Shown: piece by piece, positions 35,363-43,233 of the stretch | Layout of the letters: the number at the start of each line of letters is the position of its first letter | Numbering within the stretch: the stretch's first letter is position 1 | Assembly: GCF_002286975.1 (NCBI RefSeq) | Contig: NZ_NSKB01000002.1 | Span: 620,001-684,000, forward strand | Direction: 5' to 3' | Source: Halomonas salipaludis | GTDB lineage: Bacteria > Pseudomonadota > Gammaproteobacteria > Pseudomonadales > Halomonadaceae | DNA length: 64,000 bases | Made by a program: the position numbers and the translations under genes | Notes under the pieces: generated by a model | The model's database searches: none | What the model was told of the DNA's origin: nothing | What the model saw: the letters and a program-made list of their open reading frames with translations, nothing else

Positions 35363-36529
35363 TCATGTTTGAGAGCCATCCTGGAGCCCCCCGAGTACGG
35401 CCCAGCCCCGCGCCGTCAGCGCGAGCTGGCGGTGGGGCCACTCCTGATGGGTGGCGCTGATGGCAAGCAGCGGCTCTGGTGCATCGATCAGCGGTTGCAG
35501 CAGCCACCAGAACATCAGGTCGCCTAGGTAGGGCAGCGGCTCGTACTCGCGCATCAGATAGGAGAACGCCCTGCCCACCGGCAGCGGGCCGTGGTCGCGT
35601 ACGATCTCGAGCGTCAGTCGTTCCGTCAGGCCTAGGCCAGTGTCTGCGGCGGGCCGCTCCTGCAGGTGCCGGGCCAGCGCGCGGCCCATCATCGGTAGGG
35701 CCGGCGTGCCGGTGGCGACCAGTGCCTGTAGCGCTTCGGGGCTTTCGGCAGTGAGTGCCTGCCACGCCCGAGTGCCCAACTCGAGCAATGGCGTCTCAAC
35801 GGGGCGGCGCTGCCGCCACAGCCAGGCGAGCAGATCCGGGGCGAGCTGGCCGATGCCGATAAAGCGTTCCACGCCGGGCACTGACTCCACCGCCACCAGC
35901 TCGATTCTGGCCTTCGGTGGGTCCGCATGCAGCCGGTGCAGCAGGTAGGCGAGGATCAACTGGTCGTAGCTATCGTGCTCGAACCACAGCACCAACCGCT
36001 CATAGCGCCTGAGTTGGTCCAATGCCTCGTAGCCTTTGCGCAGCCGGGCCAGTGCATCACGCTCAGCCATGCCGGAAACCTCCGCCAAAAAGCTGGCACG
36101 CAAGCGCATCAGCGCCTCGGGCGAAAGATCCTGCAGCGGGCCGATGCAGAACGGATCGGAAAACTCGAGGAAGTCACCCTCGAAGCCGGCGGTGCGCAGG
36201 GTGTGCTCGATATCCGAGCCGCAGCGAATGTGTAGCGTGGCCATGTCGCGGTCGCCGCATTCATTCAATAACCGCCGCGAGACGTCGAGCGATTCGATAT
36301 GCGCCTTGAGCATCGGCCAGCTAGGGAAGCCGCATTCACGGGCAATGACAAACTGAGCATCCGCAAGCTTCAGCGGCGTTTCGCGCGGGGGGATATGCTG
36401 AAGCAAGCGTGCCAGGGCGGCAGGCTCGTCGGCACGTGCCGCCTTGAGCAGCTCCTTGGCACGCTTGCGCTGCTGTTCGAGATTGAAACGACCGTGTGAC
36501 GTGGCATCACGCCGGGGGAGCGTGGACAT
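35363..36529 (-). CDS. DUF1835-domain protein
   Basis: A 388-residue cytoplasmic protein starting at ATG 36529 (GGAGGG upstream). After an N-terminal helical part (RAKELLKAARADEPAALARL, about 19-38) a DUF1835 region begins at LHIRCGSDIEHTLRTAGF (about 98). It continues with FSDPFCIGPL and WFEHDSYDQL. The function of DUF1835 proteins is not established. Relics of a second copy of its 3-prime end lie at 43074-43233 and probably at 40098-40127. On the minus strand it follows an EamA relic and an intact LysE gene. Confidence 0.83.
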   Translation of the reverse strand: MSTLPRRDATSHGRFNLEQQRKRAKELLKAARADEPAALARLLQHIPPRETPLKLADAQFVIARECGFPSWPMLKAHIESLDVSRRLLNECGDRDMATLHIRCGSDIEHTLRTAGFEGDFLEFSDPFCIGPLQDLSPEALMRLRASFLAEVSGMAERDALARLRKGYEALDQLRRYERLVLWFEHDSYDQLILAYLLHRLHADPPKARIELVAVESVPGVERFIGIGQLAPDLLAWLWRQRRPVETPLLELGTRAWQALTAESPEALQALVATGTPALPMMGRALARHLQERPAADTGLGLTERLTLEIVRDHGPLPVGRAFSYLMREYEPLPYLGDLMFWWLLQPLIDAPEPLLAISATHQEWPHRQLALTARGWAVLGGLQDGSQT

Positions 36530-36698
36530 ACGATTCCCTCCATGCGCCTGTGTCCGCCGGACAGGCCGGGAGTCGTATGGAATCCGTGATGTGAAGCGAT
36601 GGGCGCAGCCCTTTCCGCGGACGGGGACGCCTTGCGGCGCTGCCCTTAGCCTCTCCGAAAAACACAGGAGCGTCAATCCAGCCTGGTTTGAAAGGCCG

Positions 36699-36839
36699 CT
36701 ATGGCTTATAGCGTGTCAGCGCGATACCGCAGGCGATCAGCCCGGAGGAAATGAACCGCCAAACGCCAAAGCCCTCCTTCAAGATAAAGGTGGAGATCAG
36801 CGCAGCCAGTAAGACGACCAGGGTGATTTCCAGGCTCAT
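36699..36839 (-). pseudogene. EamA/DMT transporter reduced to a 46-residue in-frame remnant
   Basis: A 46-codon frame with its own ATG and stop. The first 14 residues (MSLEITLVVLLAAL) are the same as the start of the decayed EamA gene at 43738. The rest (STFILKEGFGVWRF..., ending LTRYKP) looks like the last helix and tail of an EamA protein. An internal in-frame deletion of most of the gene explains this. It could still yield a two-helix peptide, but a relic is the safer reading. It lies between LysE and DUF1835 on the same strand. Confidence 0.7.
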
Positions 36840-36966
36840 TCGTTAACTCTCTAGGAATTGGAGAGAGGCTTCGCGTCTATTGGCCCAACCTCTCTTCGGC
36901 GACGCCATTCATCGCGATTAAGCGTAGCGCAATATACATTTTCCAGCTTCTGCAGATAAAAGAGCA

Positions 36967-37581
36967 TCAAAGTCCACCCGACACCAGCGGCAACCACACG
37001 TGCTCGTAGCCGATGGTGATCGCGACCCACACCAGTAGGGCCGCCATGGCGAGGCTGAAGCCCTTGAAGATAGTGGGGTTCTCGATGCGCTGCCCGACCA
37101 CGGCGCCCACCAGCGCGTAACTACTGGGGGCACCGAAGGCCATCGCCGCCAGGCCAAGCGACCAGAGCACCAGACTCATGTCATGGATGCCGGCCGCGGG
37201 GAACTGGATGGTGGCAATCGGCAAGGTCACGATCATGGCCTTGGGATTACACAGCTGCATGATCAGGCCATCGCGAAAGCTCAGCACGCGAGAGGCCTGA
37301 CGCACGGCACTCAGGTTGATGCTGGAGCGAGCCACCTTGATGGCCAGATAGAGGATATAGCCACAGCCCAGCGCCCCCACCAAGGCAAGCATATCGCCGC
37401 GTAGCCAGGCCGCGCCGGCCCAGCCGAACACCAGCAAGAGAATCAGCATGGCCAGCCCCACCCCGACGAAGAAACCGAGGGATGTTCTGACCTGGCCGTT
37501 GAGGCCCGCATTGAGGCCGAGCAGATTCACGGGCCCAGGCGTGTACATGACGCCCAGGGCATAGGCGACGATCTCGATCAT
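36967..37581 (-). CDS. LysE/RhtB-family amino-acid exporter
   Basis: A 204-residue membrane protein with about six helices. It shows the LysE-family opening (YALGVMYTPGPVNLLGLNAG) and the FRDGLIMQLCNPKAMIV segment. Such proteins export amino acids such as lysine, threonine or homoserine lactone. Its tail sequence is found again as relics at 4578-4604 and 43782-43841. An AraC-type regulator is encoded 52 bases upstream on the same strand. CGGGAG precedes the ATG. Confidence 0.9.
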   Translation of the reverse strand: MIEIVAYALGVMYTPGPVNLLGLNAGLNGQVRTSLGFFVGVGLAMLILLLVFGWAGAAWLRGDMLALVGALGCGYILYLAIKVARSSINLSAVRQASRVLSFRDGLIMQLCNPKAMIVTLPIATIQFPAAGIHDMSLVLWSLGLAAMAFGAPSSYALVGAVVGQRIENPTIFKGFSLAMAALLVWVAITIGYEHVWLPLVSGGL

Positions 37582-37633
37582 TGGGTTAACTCCCGTTGGG
37601 GTAGCGCGTTACGACTCGCCGAGTGGCTTGCGC

Positions 37634-38473
37634 TCAGTGGGGCGCAGTGACACTGCGCTGGTACTGATGGGGTGTCTTGCCATAGATGCGCTTGAAGCGC
37701 CGGTTGAAGTGGCTTAGGTCGGTAAAGCCGTAGCGGAAGGCCACATCGTTGGGTGGTGCGCCTGCCGACAAGTCATTGCGCGCGGCATTGACCCGGCAGC
37801 TGAGCACGTACTGGTGCGGCGTAATGCCGAACTGCTGCCGGAACAGGCGCAGGAAGTGGTACTTCGAAAGATGGGCAGCCTGGCTGATGTCGTCCAGCGA
37901 GACGTCGTCTTCGAGATGCGCCAGGATGTACTCTTTGGCGCGGATAAGCAGCGCATCGGGCCGACTCACCTTGCCGTCTACCTGGAACGTGCCGCTACGC
38001 TGCACCAGGCGAGTGGCGATCCGATAAAGGGCGTGCTCCTGCTCGATGCACGTGCCCGCTTGCTGCGTGACCAGGTGGGAGAGGTCCAGGATGGAACGGC
38101 GCAGTACGGGATCCGAGATCAGCGTTTCCCTGCTCATGAATCGCCCGGCGTCTTCTCGCCCCACTGCCTCGGCAAACATTGATTCCATCTGACGAGGAGC
38201 CACATAAGCCATGACATAGCCCAGCATACTGTCGTCGCCCGGGTGTCCATCATGGACTTCCTCGGGATTGAGTAGAACGACATTGCCAGGCGTACTGCGG
38301 TGGAACTCCCCGTTGCTGAAGAAATCCTGCTGCCCGGCGAGGGTCACACCTAAAGCGTACTCCTCGTGGGCATGGCGGTCGTAGCTGAAATCGCTTAGCG
38401 CCGCCCGTAGCACCGTAAGCTCGGGAATATGCTGACTCTTGTAGTAGTCGAACTGGCTGGATTGTTTCGCCAT
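37634..38473 (-). CDS. AraC-family regulator, likely for the LysE gene
   Basis: A 279-residue protein with an N-terminal cupin-like AraC ligand domain (HAHEEYALGVTLAGQQ, about 38-53) and two C-terminal helix-turn-helices (SLDDISQAAHLSKYHFLRLF and PNDVAFRYGFTDLSHFNRRF). ATG 38473 has GGGAGGTG upstream. AraC genes of this type commonly sit beside LysE exporters. The orientation is the same and only 52 bases separate them, so co-transcription or control of LysE is likely. Confidence 0.9.
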   Translation of the reverse strand: MAKQSSQFDYYKSQHIPELTVLRAALSDFSYDRHAHEEYALGVTLAGQQDFFSNGEFHRSTPGNVVLLNPEEVHDGHPGDDSMLGYVMAYVAPRQMESMFAEAVGREDAGRFMSRETLISDPVLRRSILDLSHLVTQQAGTCIEQEHALYRIATRLVQRSGTFQVDGKVSRPDALLIRAKEYILAHLEDDVSLDDISQAAHLSKYHFLRLFRQQFGITPHQYVLSCRVNAARNDLSAGAPPNDVAFRYGFTDLSHFNRRFKRIYGKTPHQYQRSVTAPH

Positions 38474-38609
38474 GTCACACCTCCCTGACACCACTACGGC
38501 ACAGCATAGGCCCGGCTCGGTCGCGTGGCTTGGACATTATTGCGGAAAGTGGTGGCTCTGCCTTCGAGAGGCTCCGCGTGTAAGGCGCAAGGAAGCCATG
38601 GCTAGATCT

Positions 38610-38897
38610 TTACTGCCGAGGAGTTCTATGCCTTGCAACAAAATAAAATGTAGATGACAGGAAAAACATCAGTGACGCAAGATAATCGTAGGTAGAATAT
38701 TTATAAGAAGACCCAACTTCATTTATCGCCAAGCCAAATTTTTCATCGTCGAGAACAACAAAATCGAACACTCCAACAATCTCGAACAAAAGAAAGGCAA
38801 CATAAGGCCAGAGCAACCCATGACTACGCAATGTTACGACCAGAAGAAAGGCCAGGAAAAGCATGCCGAAGGATATCTGCATCATCTCCTGGCTCAT
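38610..38897 (-). CDS. Small membrane protein of unknown function
   Basis: About 95 residues with two or three hydrophobic segments (ISFGMLFLAFLLVVTLRSHG; LLWPYVAFLLFEIVGVFDFV; YLASLMFFLSSTFYFVARH). I do not recognise a family. The start is not clear: ATG 38897 lacks a good ribosome site, and the frame is open further upstream. It follows the TM2 gene by 40 bases on the same strand. The DNA here is clearly richer in A and T than its surroundings, which suggests foreign origin. Confidence 0.55.
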   Translation of the reverse strand: MSQEMMQISFGMLFLAFLLVVTLRSHGLLWPYVAFLLFEIVGVFDFVVLDDEKFGLAINEVGSSYKYSTYDYLASLMFFLSSTFYFVARHRTPRQ

Positions 38898-38937
38898 CAC
38901 CTTGTCAGCCACTTCGGCGTGCGTCCGCCGGGTTACT

Positions 38938-39240
38938 TCACTTGAACCAGTCGCGCTCAAAGCGACCGTTCTTGAATTTATACATTGAGAGCCCATACTT
39001 CAGCTCATTTCCTGATGCATCTTTGATAATGCCCTTCTCTTTCCCCAGAGAATGAAAAAAAGCATCCAAGAGCAGAAGCGCGCCGTCGATGAACCACCAG
39101 AACAGCAGTCCTCCAAACGTTACCCCTTTTAGAATTCCCGTTTTCCACTTACCCAGGTAGAACCGATCAATGCCAAAAAAGCCGAGAAACATGGCGAGCG
39201 TCAGGGCGATGAGTCGGTTCTTTCGTTTTGGCTTGTTCAT
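38938..39240 (-). CDS. TM2-domain membrane protein
   Basis: A 100-residue protein with a basic N-terminus (MNKPKRKNRL) and a TM2 domain: two helices joined by a short turn, with the family feature FLGFFGIDRFYLGKWKTGI and a second helix LLFWWFIDGALLLLD. TM2 proteins are widespread with no firm bacterial function. The charged C-terminal third may be cytoplasmic. It lies in an AT-rich segment with another small membrane protein gene downstream. Confidence 0.82.
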   Translation of the reverse strand: MNKPKRKNRLIALTLAMFLGFFGIDRFYLGKWKTGILKGVTFGGLLFWWFIDGALLLLDAFFHSLGKEKGIIKDASGNELKYGLSMYKFKNGRFERDWFK

Positions 39241-39671
39241 CCAACATCCTTGTCTAATAAAAACGAGAACGTCCGGCTGCTTTCACGCGCCAAGGGCGTT
39301 CTCAGGGTTGCTAACTGAGTGCTAAGGGGAGAGTGGACAGCCCTATTGCATCCATGCAAGGACATTAGTATATCAGCCTACATCACAGGTGTCATGAGTC
39401 CACTTTCCAGGAAAGACGAACTCTTAAGGACTACTTACCAAGCGTGGTAACCGCATATGCTGTTAGCCGATGGAGATAAAGCGACATAGGCGTCAATCGC
39501 AGCCCATGTGCTGGGCCCTCAGGCACGCTGGCGCCTGCCATTGAGTCTACGCCTCTTATCGATAGTCACAGGTGTGTTCGGCATGGCGGGCCCTGTCGAA
39601 ATCGCGGAGGGCCAACCGACTAGTAGGGGTAAGCGACGGATCCTGTTACATCACCCGGAAGGAGCCCCATC
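39241..39671. other. 430-base stretch without an intact gene
   Basis: The left part is the AT-rich upstream region of the TM2 gene, with an inverted repeat GAGAACG (39265-39271) / CGTTCTC (39297-39303). The right part holds the relic of a Spy-like gene end. No frame in between has coding support. A ribosome site AAGGAG precedes the VOC gene. Confidence 0.6.
39490..39530 (-). pseudogene. Fragment of a Spy/CpxP-like gene 3-prime end
   Basis: The first 24 bases match 6235-6258 with one mismatch, and the next 17 match 6279-6295 with one mismatch; the intervening 20 bases are deleted. These are the last codons of the periplasmic Spy-like gene at 6238. Nothing else of that gene is seen, so this is the tail of a lost paralogue. 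Confidence 0.65.
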
Positions 39672-40085
39672 ATGTCGCACAAGATATTCATCAACCTGCC
39701 TGTTGCCGATCTGGAGACGTCCATGGCGTTCTATCAAGCACTCGGCTTTACCAACAACCCGCACTTCACCGACCAGACGGCGGCCTGCATGGAATTGAGC
39801 GAGTCGATAAAGATCATGCTGCTCACTCATGCCAAGTGGCGCGTCTTCACCGACCGGCCGATCCCGACGAGCGATGCCAGCGAGGTCATGCTGGCCGTCT
39901 CGTGCGAGAGCCGTACAGCAGTCGATGCCATATGCGAGGCTGCCGCCGCCAACGGCGGCATCGCGGATATTAACGCCGCGCAGGAGCATGGTTTCATGTA
40001 TAGCCGCGCATTGGCAGACCCCGACGGCCATGTATGGGAGCCATTCTGGATGGACCCGGCAGCCATACCGTCGGACGCGGACTGA
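39672..40085 (+). CDS. VOC-family protein (glyoxalase/dioxygenase fold)
   Basis: A 137-residue protein of the vicinal-oxygen-chelate fold. It starts KIFINLPVADLETSMAFYQALGF and ends with the metal-side DPDGHVWEPFW (Glu ligand). The middle KIMLLTHAKWRVFT is typical of a PhnB/extradiol-like subgroup found in many proteobacteria. Ligand or substrate is unknown. AAGGAG lies before the ATG. It is convergent with the D-tartrate dehydratase gene across a hairpin. Confidence 0.87.
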   Translation: MSHKIFINLPVADLETSMAFYQALGFTNNPHFTDQTAACMELSESIKIMLLTHAKWRVFTDRPIPTSDASEVMLAVSCESRTAVDAICEAAAANGGIADINAAQEHGFMYSRALADPDGHVWEPFWMDPAAIPSDAD

Positions 40086-40097
40086 TGTGGCAGTGCA

Positions 40098-40116
40098 GCT
40101 CGCCCTCAGGGCGAGC
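40098..40116. terminator. Perfect hairpin between convergent genes, possibly from a DUF1835 relic
   Basis: GCTCGCCCT (40098-40106) pairs with AGGGCGAGC (40108-40116) around one base, between two convergent stops. It may end transcription from both sides, though no T run follows. Bases 40101-40130 match 35411-35440, the DUF1835 gene tail, at 26 of 30 positions, so the hairpin may have arisen from another decayed DUF1835 fragment (minus strand HRQLAL). Confidence 0.55.
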
Positions 40117-40139
40117 TGGCGGTGAGGCTAGAGCTGCGG

Positions 40140-41306
40140 TCAGGCCGATAGATCCTGCATGACGCGATAGAGGTCAGCCTTGCCCTCGAAGCCGATACCC
40201 GGAAGGTCGGGCATGGTCACGAAGCCGTTCTCCACGCGTACGCCATCGGGGAAGCCGCCGAAGGGCTGGAACAGGTCAGGGTAGGACTCGTTGCCGCCGA
40301 GGCCCAGGCCGGCGGCGATGTTGAGCGACATCTGGTGGCCGCCGTGGGGAATGCAGCGGCTCGCCGACCAGCCGTGCTCCTTGAGCATGTCGAGGGTGCG
40401 CAGGTACTCGACCAGGCCGTAGCTCAGCGCGCAGTCGAACTGCAGCCAGTCGCGATCGGGGCGCATGCCGCCGTAGCGGATCAGGTTGCGTGCGTCCTGC
40501 ATCGAGAAAAGGTTCTCGCCGGTGGCCATGGGGTTGGTGTAGAAGCTGCGCAGGGTCGCCTGCAGCTCGAAGTCGAGCGGGTCGCCGGGCTCTTCGTACC
40601 AGAACAGGTCGTACTGCGAGAGCGCCTTGGCGTAGGCGATTGCGGTCTCCAGGTCGAAGCGGCCGTTGGCATCCACGCACAGCTTCTGGCCATCCTGCAG
40701 CACCTCCATGATGGCGTCGATGCGGCGCAGGTCCTCCTCCAGGGAGGCGCCACCGATCTTCTTCTTGACCACGTTATAGCCGCGATCGAGATAGCTGCGC
40801 ATCTCATCCTGCAGCTTGCGATAATCCTGGCCGGGGTAGTAATAGCCGCCGGCCGCGTAGACGAAGACATCGCGGTTGGGCTGGCCGTCGCCATAGCGCT
40901 CGGCCAGCAGCTGGAACAGCGGTTTCTCCTCGATCTTGGCCACGGCGTCCCACACCGCCATGTCGATGGTGCCCATGGCAACCGAGCGCTCGCCGTGCCC
41001 GCCGGGCTTCTCGTTGATGAACATGGCGTCCCAGATCTTGTGCGGATCGAGATTGCGCCCGCTGGCGTCGAGCAGGTCATCCGGGTTCGCGTCCATCACC
41101 CGGGGGATGAAGCGCTCGCGCATCAGGGTACCCTGGCCGTAGCGCCCGTTGGAGTTGAAGCCGTAGCCCACCACCGGCTTGCCGTCGCGCACTACATCGG
41201 TGATAACGGCCACTAGGCTCAACGTCATCTTGCTGAAGTCGATGTAGGCATTACGGATGGAGGAGCTGATGGGCAGGGTCTTCTCGCGAATCTCGACGAT
41301 CTTCAT
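40140..41306 (-). CDS. tarD: D(-)-tartrate dehydratase (enolase superfamily)
   Basis: A 388-residue enolase-superfamily protein that, from memory, is very close to the Bradyrhizobium D-tartrate dehydratase along its whole length (PIRNAYIDFSKM-like start, here SSIRNAYIDFSKMTLSLVAV). Metal ligands Asp212, Glu238 and Glu264, base Lys183 (in VVKKKIGG) and His321 (IPHGGHQ) fall one residue before the reference positions. It would convert D-tartrate to oxaloacetate in the cytoplasm. No tartrate transporter is adjacent; a divergent LysR gene starts 102 bases away. Confidence 0.88.
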   Translation of the reverse strand: MKIVEIREKTLPISSSIRNAYIDFSKMTLSLVAVITDVVRDGKPVVGYGFNSNGRYGQGTLMRERFIPRVMDANPDDLLDASGRNLDPHKIWDAMFINEKPGGHGERSVAMGTIDMAVWDAVAKIEEKPLFQLLAERYGDGQPNRDVFVYAAGGYYYPGQDYRKLQDEMRSYLDRGYNVVKKKIGGASLEEDLRRIDAIMEVLQDGQKLCVDANGRFDLETAIAYAKALSQYDLFWYEEPGDPLDFELQATLRSFYTNPMATGENLFSMQDARNLIRYGGMRPDRDWLQFDCALSYGLVEYLRTLDMLKEHGWSASRCIPHGGHQMSLNIAAGLGLGGNESYPDLFQPFGGFPDGVRVENGFVTMPDLPGIGFEGKADLYRVMQDLSA

Positions 41307-41408
41307 ACTGGGTCTCCATGGGTAACGATGTCAGGCCATGATCGACTCATCCAGGGGCTGGCGGCCAATGCTCAATTTCACTGATGTCATGCACGGGACG
41401 AATCGGTA

Positions 41409-42314
41409 GTGAACCTCATTTGGCTCGAAGATTTTCTGGCCCTGGCGCCAACCGGCAACTTTTCCCGCGCGGCCGAGGAACGGCACAGCTCCCAGCCCGC
41501 GTTCAGCCGTCGCATTCGTGCGCTGGAGGCGTGGGTCGGTGCCGAACTGTTCGACCGCAGCACCCAGCCCGCCAGGCTGACGGACGTTGGTAAGTGGTTT
41601 CTCGGCGTGGCACAGGATCTACTGGCACGGGTCTCACGGGTACCGGGGGATGCCCAGCGAGTGGCCGAGGCCAGCTCGGTGACACTGCGCCTGGCCTCTA
41701 CCCACGCACTCTCCTTCACCTTTCTGCCACGCTGGCTGCGCGGCCTGGAAGCCACGGCCGCGCTCGAGTCGGTACAGCTGATGTCGGATGTGCTGCAGCG
41801 CTGCGAGGCGCTGATGCGGGAGGGCAAGGCCCAGTTCGTGCTGAGCCATGCCCACGCGCAGGCGCCGGGGGCGCTGGATGCGGATGCCTACCTCGCCATT
41901 CAGGTCGGCGACGACGAGCTGATCCCCGTCTGTTCACCCAACGAGCAAGGCGAAGCCCGCCACCTACTGGGCACCGGAGCGGGCGTGCCGCTGTTGCACT
42001 ACAGCGAGGAGTCGGGCCTGGGACGCATCATTCGCTCGGTATTCGACCGACGCCTGGCGGCTGCGAATACCGTCTTCACCGCCCATGCCGCCTCGGTGCT
42101 GCGTACCATGGCCCTCGATGGCCGCGGCGTCGCCTGGCTGCCGCACACCCTGGTGGTGGAGGACCTCGACGCCGGCAGCTTGGTTGCGGCCGGCGGCGAG
42201 GAGTGGAGCCTGCCCGTTGCCATCAAGCTCTACCGCGAGCGGGAGCTCAGCGGCAGGGCTGCGGAGGCGCTCTGGCAAGCCGTGACGATGCAGGAAGCCA
42301 GGGCGATAGATTGA
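41409..42314 (+). CDS. LysR-family regulator, divergent from tartrate dehydratase
   Basis: A 301-residue LysR protein beginning at GTG 41409: LIWLEDFLALAPTGNFSRAA, then SSQPAFSRRIRALEAWVGAE, a variant of the LysR winged helix resembling the HypT/QseD-type group. The effector domain has the HALSFTFLPRWLRGLE opening. It is back-to-back with the tartrate dehydratase gene and probably controls it. A 293-residue frame over the same DNA in another phase is a shadow. Confidence 0.88.
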   Translation: MNLIWLEDFLALAPTGNFSRAAEERHSSQPAFSRRIRALEAWVGAELFDRSTQPARLTDVGKWFLGVAQDLLARVSRVPGDAQRVAEASSVTLRLASTHALSFTFLPRWLRGLEATAALESVQLMSDVLQRCEALMREGKAQFVLSHAHAQAPGALDADAYLAIQVGDDELIPVCSPNEQGEARHLLGTGAGVPLLHYSEESGLGRIIRSVFDRRLAAANTVFTAHAASVLRTMALDGRGVAWLPHTLVVEDLDAGSLVAAGGEEWSLPVAIKLYRERELSGRAAEALWQAVTMQEARAID

Positions 42315-42406
42315 CTCCATTCGCTCAAGAAGAGCGCTGGCACGCTGGAAACCGAATGCAAATCGCACGCGAAATTAATATCAAGACACTGAATTTAAAG
42401 GAAAAA

Positions 42407-42435
42407 TTGACCACTACCGTGTTTCCTTCTAGGAT
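42407..42435 (+). promoter_or_regulatory. Predicted bacterioferritin promoter
   Basis: TTGACC (42407-42412), 17 bases, then TAGGAT (42430-42435), in a notably AT-rich stretch just upstream of the bacterioferritin gene. It fits a sigma-70 promoter. Confidence 0.55.
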
Positions 42436-42471
42436 ACCTTACCTATACATCGCACTAATAAAGGTAACCCC

Positions 42472-42939
42472 ATGAAAGGCAAGCAGAACATTATCGACGC
42501 CTTGAACGGCCTGCTGGCGGCAGAGCTCGCCGCCATGGACCAGTATTTCATCCATTCCGAAATGTATGCCGACTGGGGCTTCACCAAGCTCTACGAGCGC
42601 ATCGCCCATGAGTTCGACGATGAAAAAGGCCACGCCAAGCAGTTGATCGAGCGAATCCTGTTCCTCGAGGGCAAGCCCGACATGCACACCCGCACCCCGG
42701 TGCGTGTGGGTCAGGATGTGGAGGAGATGCTCGGCAACGACCTGCAGCTCGAGTACGAGGTGGGCGACGCCCTCAAGGACGCCATCGCGCTGTGCGAGAA
42801 AGAGAGTGACTTCCAGACCCGCAGCGTGCTGCTAGGGCTGCTGGCCGACACCGAAGAGGACCACGCCTACTGGCTGGAGCAGCAGCTTAGGCTGATCAAG
42901 ATGCTGGGCAGAGAGAATTATCTCCAGGCACAGATGTAA
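42472..42939 (+). CDS. bfr: Bacterioferritin lacking the haem-ligand Met52
   Basis: A 155-residue ferritin-fold subunit. The di-iron ligands are present: Glu18, Glu51, His54, Glu94, Glu128 and His131, with Tyr25. The last pair is shifted by one residue against E. coli Bfr. The haem-binding Met52 is replaced by Lys52 (sequence DDEKGHA instead of DEMKHA). Subunits without Met52 are known as partners in two-subunit bacterioferritins, so this one may store iron without haem or need a second Bfr subunit, which is not seen in the window. AAAGG precedes the ATG, and a hairpin follows the stop. Confidence 0.92.
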   Translation: MKGKQNIIDALNGLLAAELAAMDQYFIHSEMYADWGFTKLYERIAHEFDDEKGHAKQLIERILFLEGKPDMHTRTPVRVGQDVEEMLGNDLQLEYEVGDALKDAIALCEKESDFQTRSVLLGLLADTEEDHAYWLEQQLRLIKMLGRENYLQAQM

Positions 42940-42942
42940 GCC

Positions 42943-42963
42943 AGGGCGCCCGGCGGGCGCCCT
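42943..42963 (+). terminator. Hairpin after bacterioferritin gene
   Basis: AGGGCGCCC (42943-42951) pairs perfectly with GGGCGCCCT (42955-42963) around a 3-base loop, starting 4 bases after the stop. There is no clear T run, so it is a strong RNA end-structure rather than a textbook terminator. Confidence 0.65.
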
Positions 42964-43073
42964 CGCAACATATTGGCGAGCCCCAGGGCTCAGCCATCAC
43001 CCCCTTGTGGGCGAATACGCATCCCGCCTACCCACCGCTCGCCGCTTGCATGGTCCAACCAGTGGCGCTACCC

Positions 43074-43233
43074 CTAGAGCACGGCCTGCCCCAATCCCGT
43101 GAGCGCAAGCTGGCGGTGCCGCCACTTTTCATGGGTATCGCCAACCTCGAGTAGCGGCCGCGGCTCGGCAATCAACGGCTGCAGCAACCACCAGAACATC
43201 AAGTCGCCCAGATAGGGCAATGGCTCGTACGCG
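43074..43233 (-). pseudogene. DUF1835 gene 3-prime fragment
   Basis: The minus strand reads YEPLPYLGDLMFWWLLQPLI and continues to HRQLAL and a stop, nearly the same as the end of the intact DUF1835 protein at 35363. It has no start or N-terminal part. Upstream it runs directly into the EamA relic, so a deletion joined the two. Confidence 0.8.

Noticed and set aside
40335-41216. 293-residue plus-strand frame
   Set aside because: Antisense shadow of the D-tartrate dehydratase gene.
41594-42475. 293-residue plus-strand frame
   Set aside because: Out-of-phase shadow of the LysR gene at 41409.
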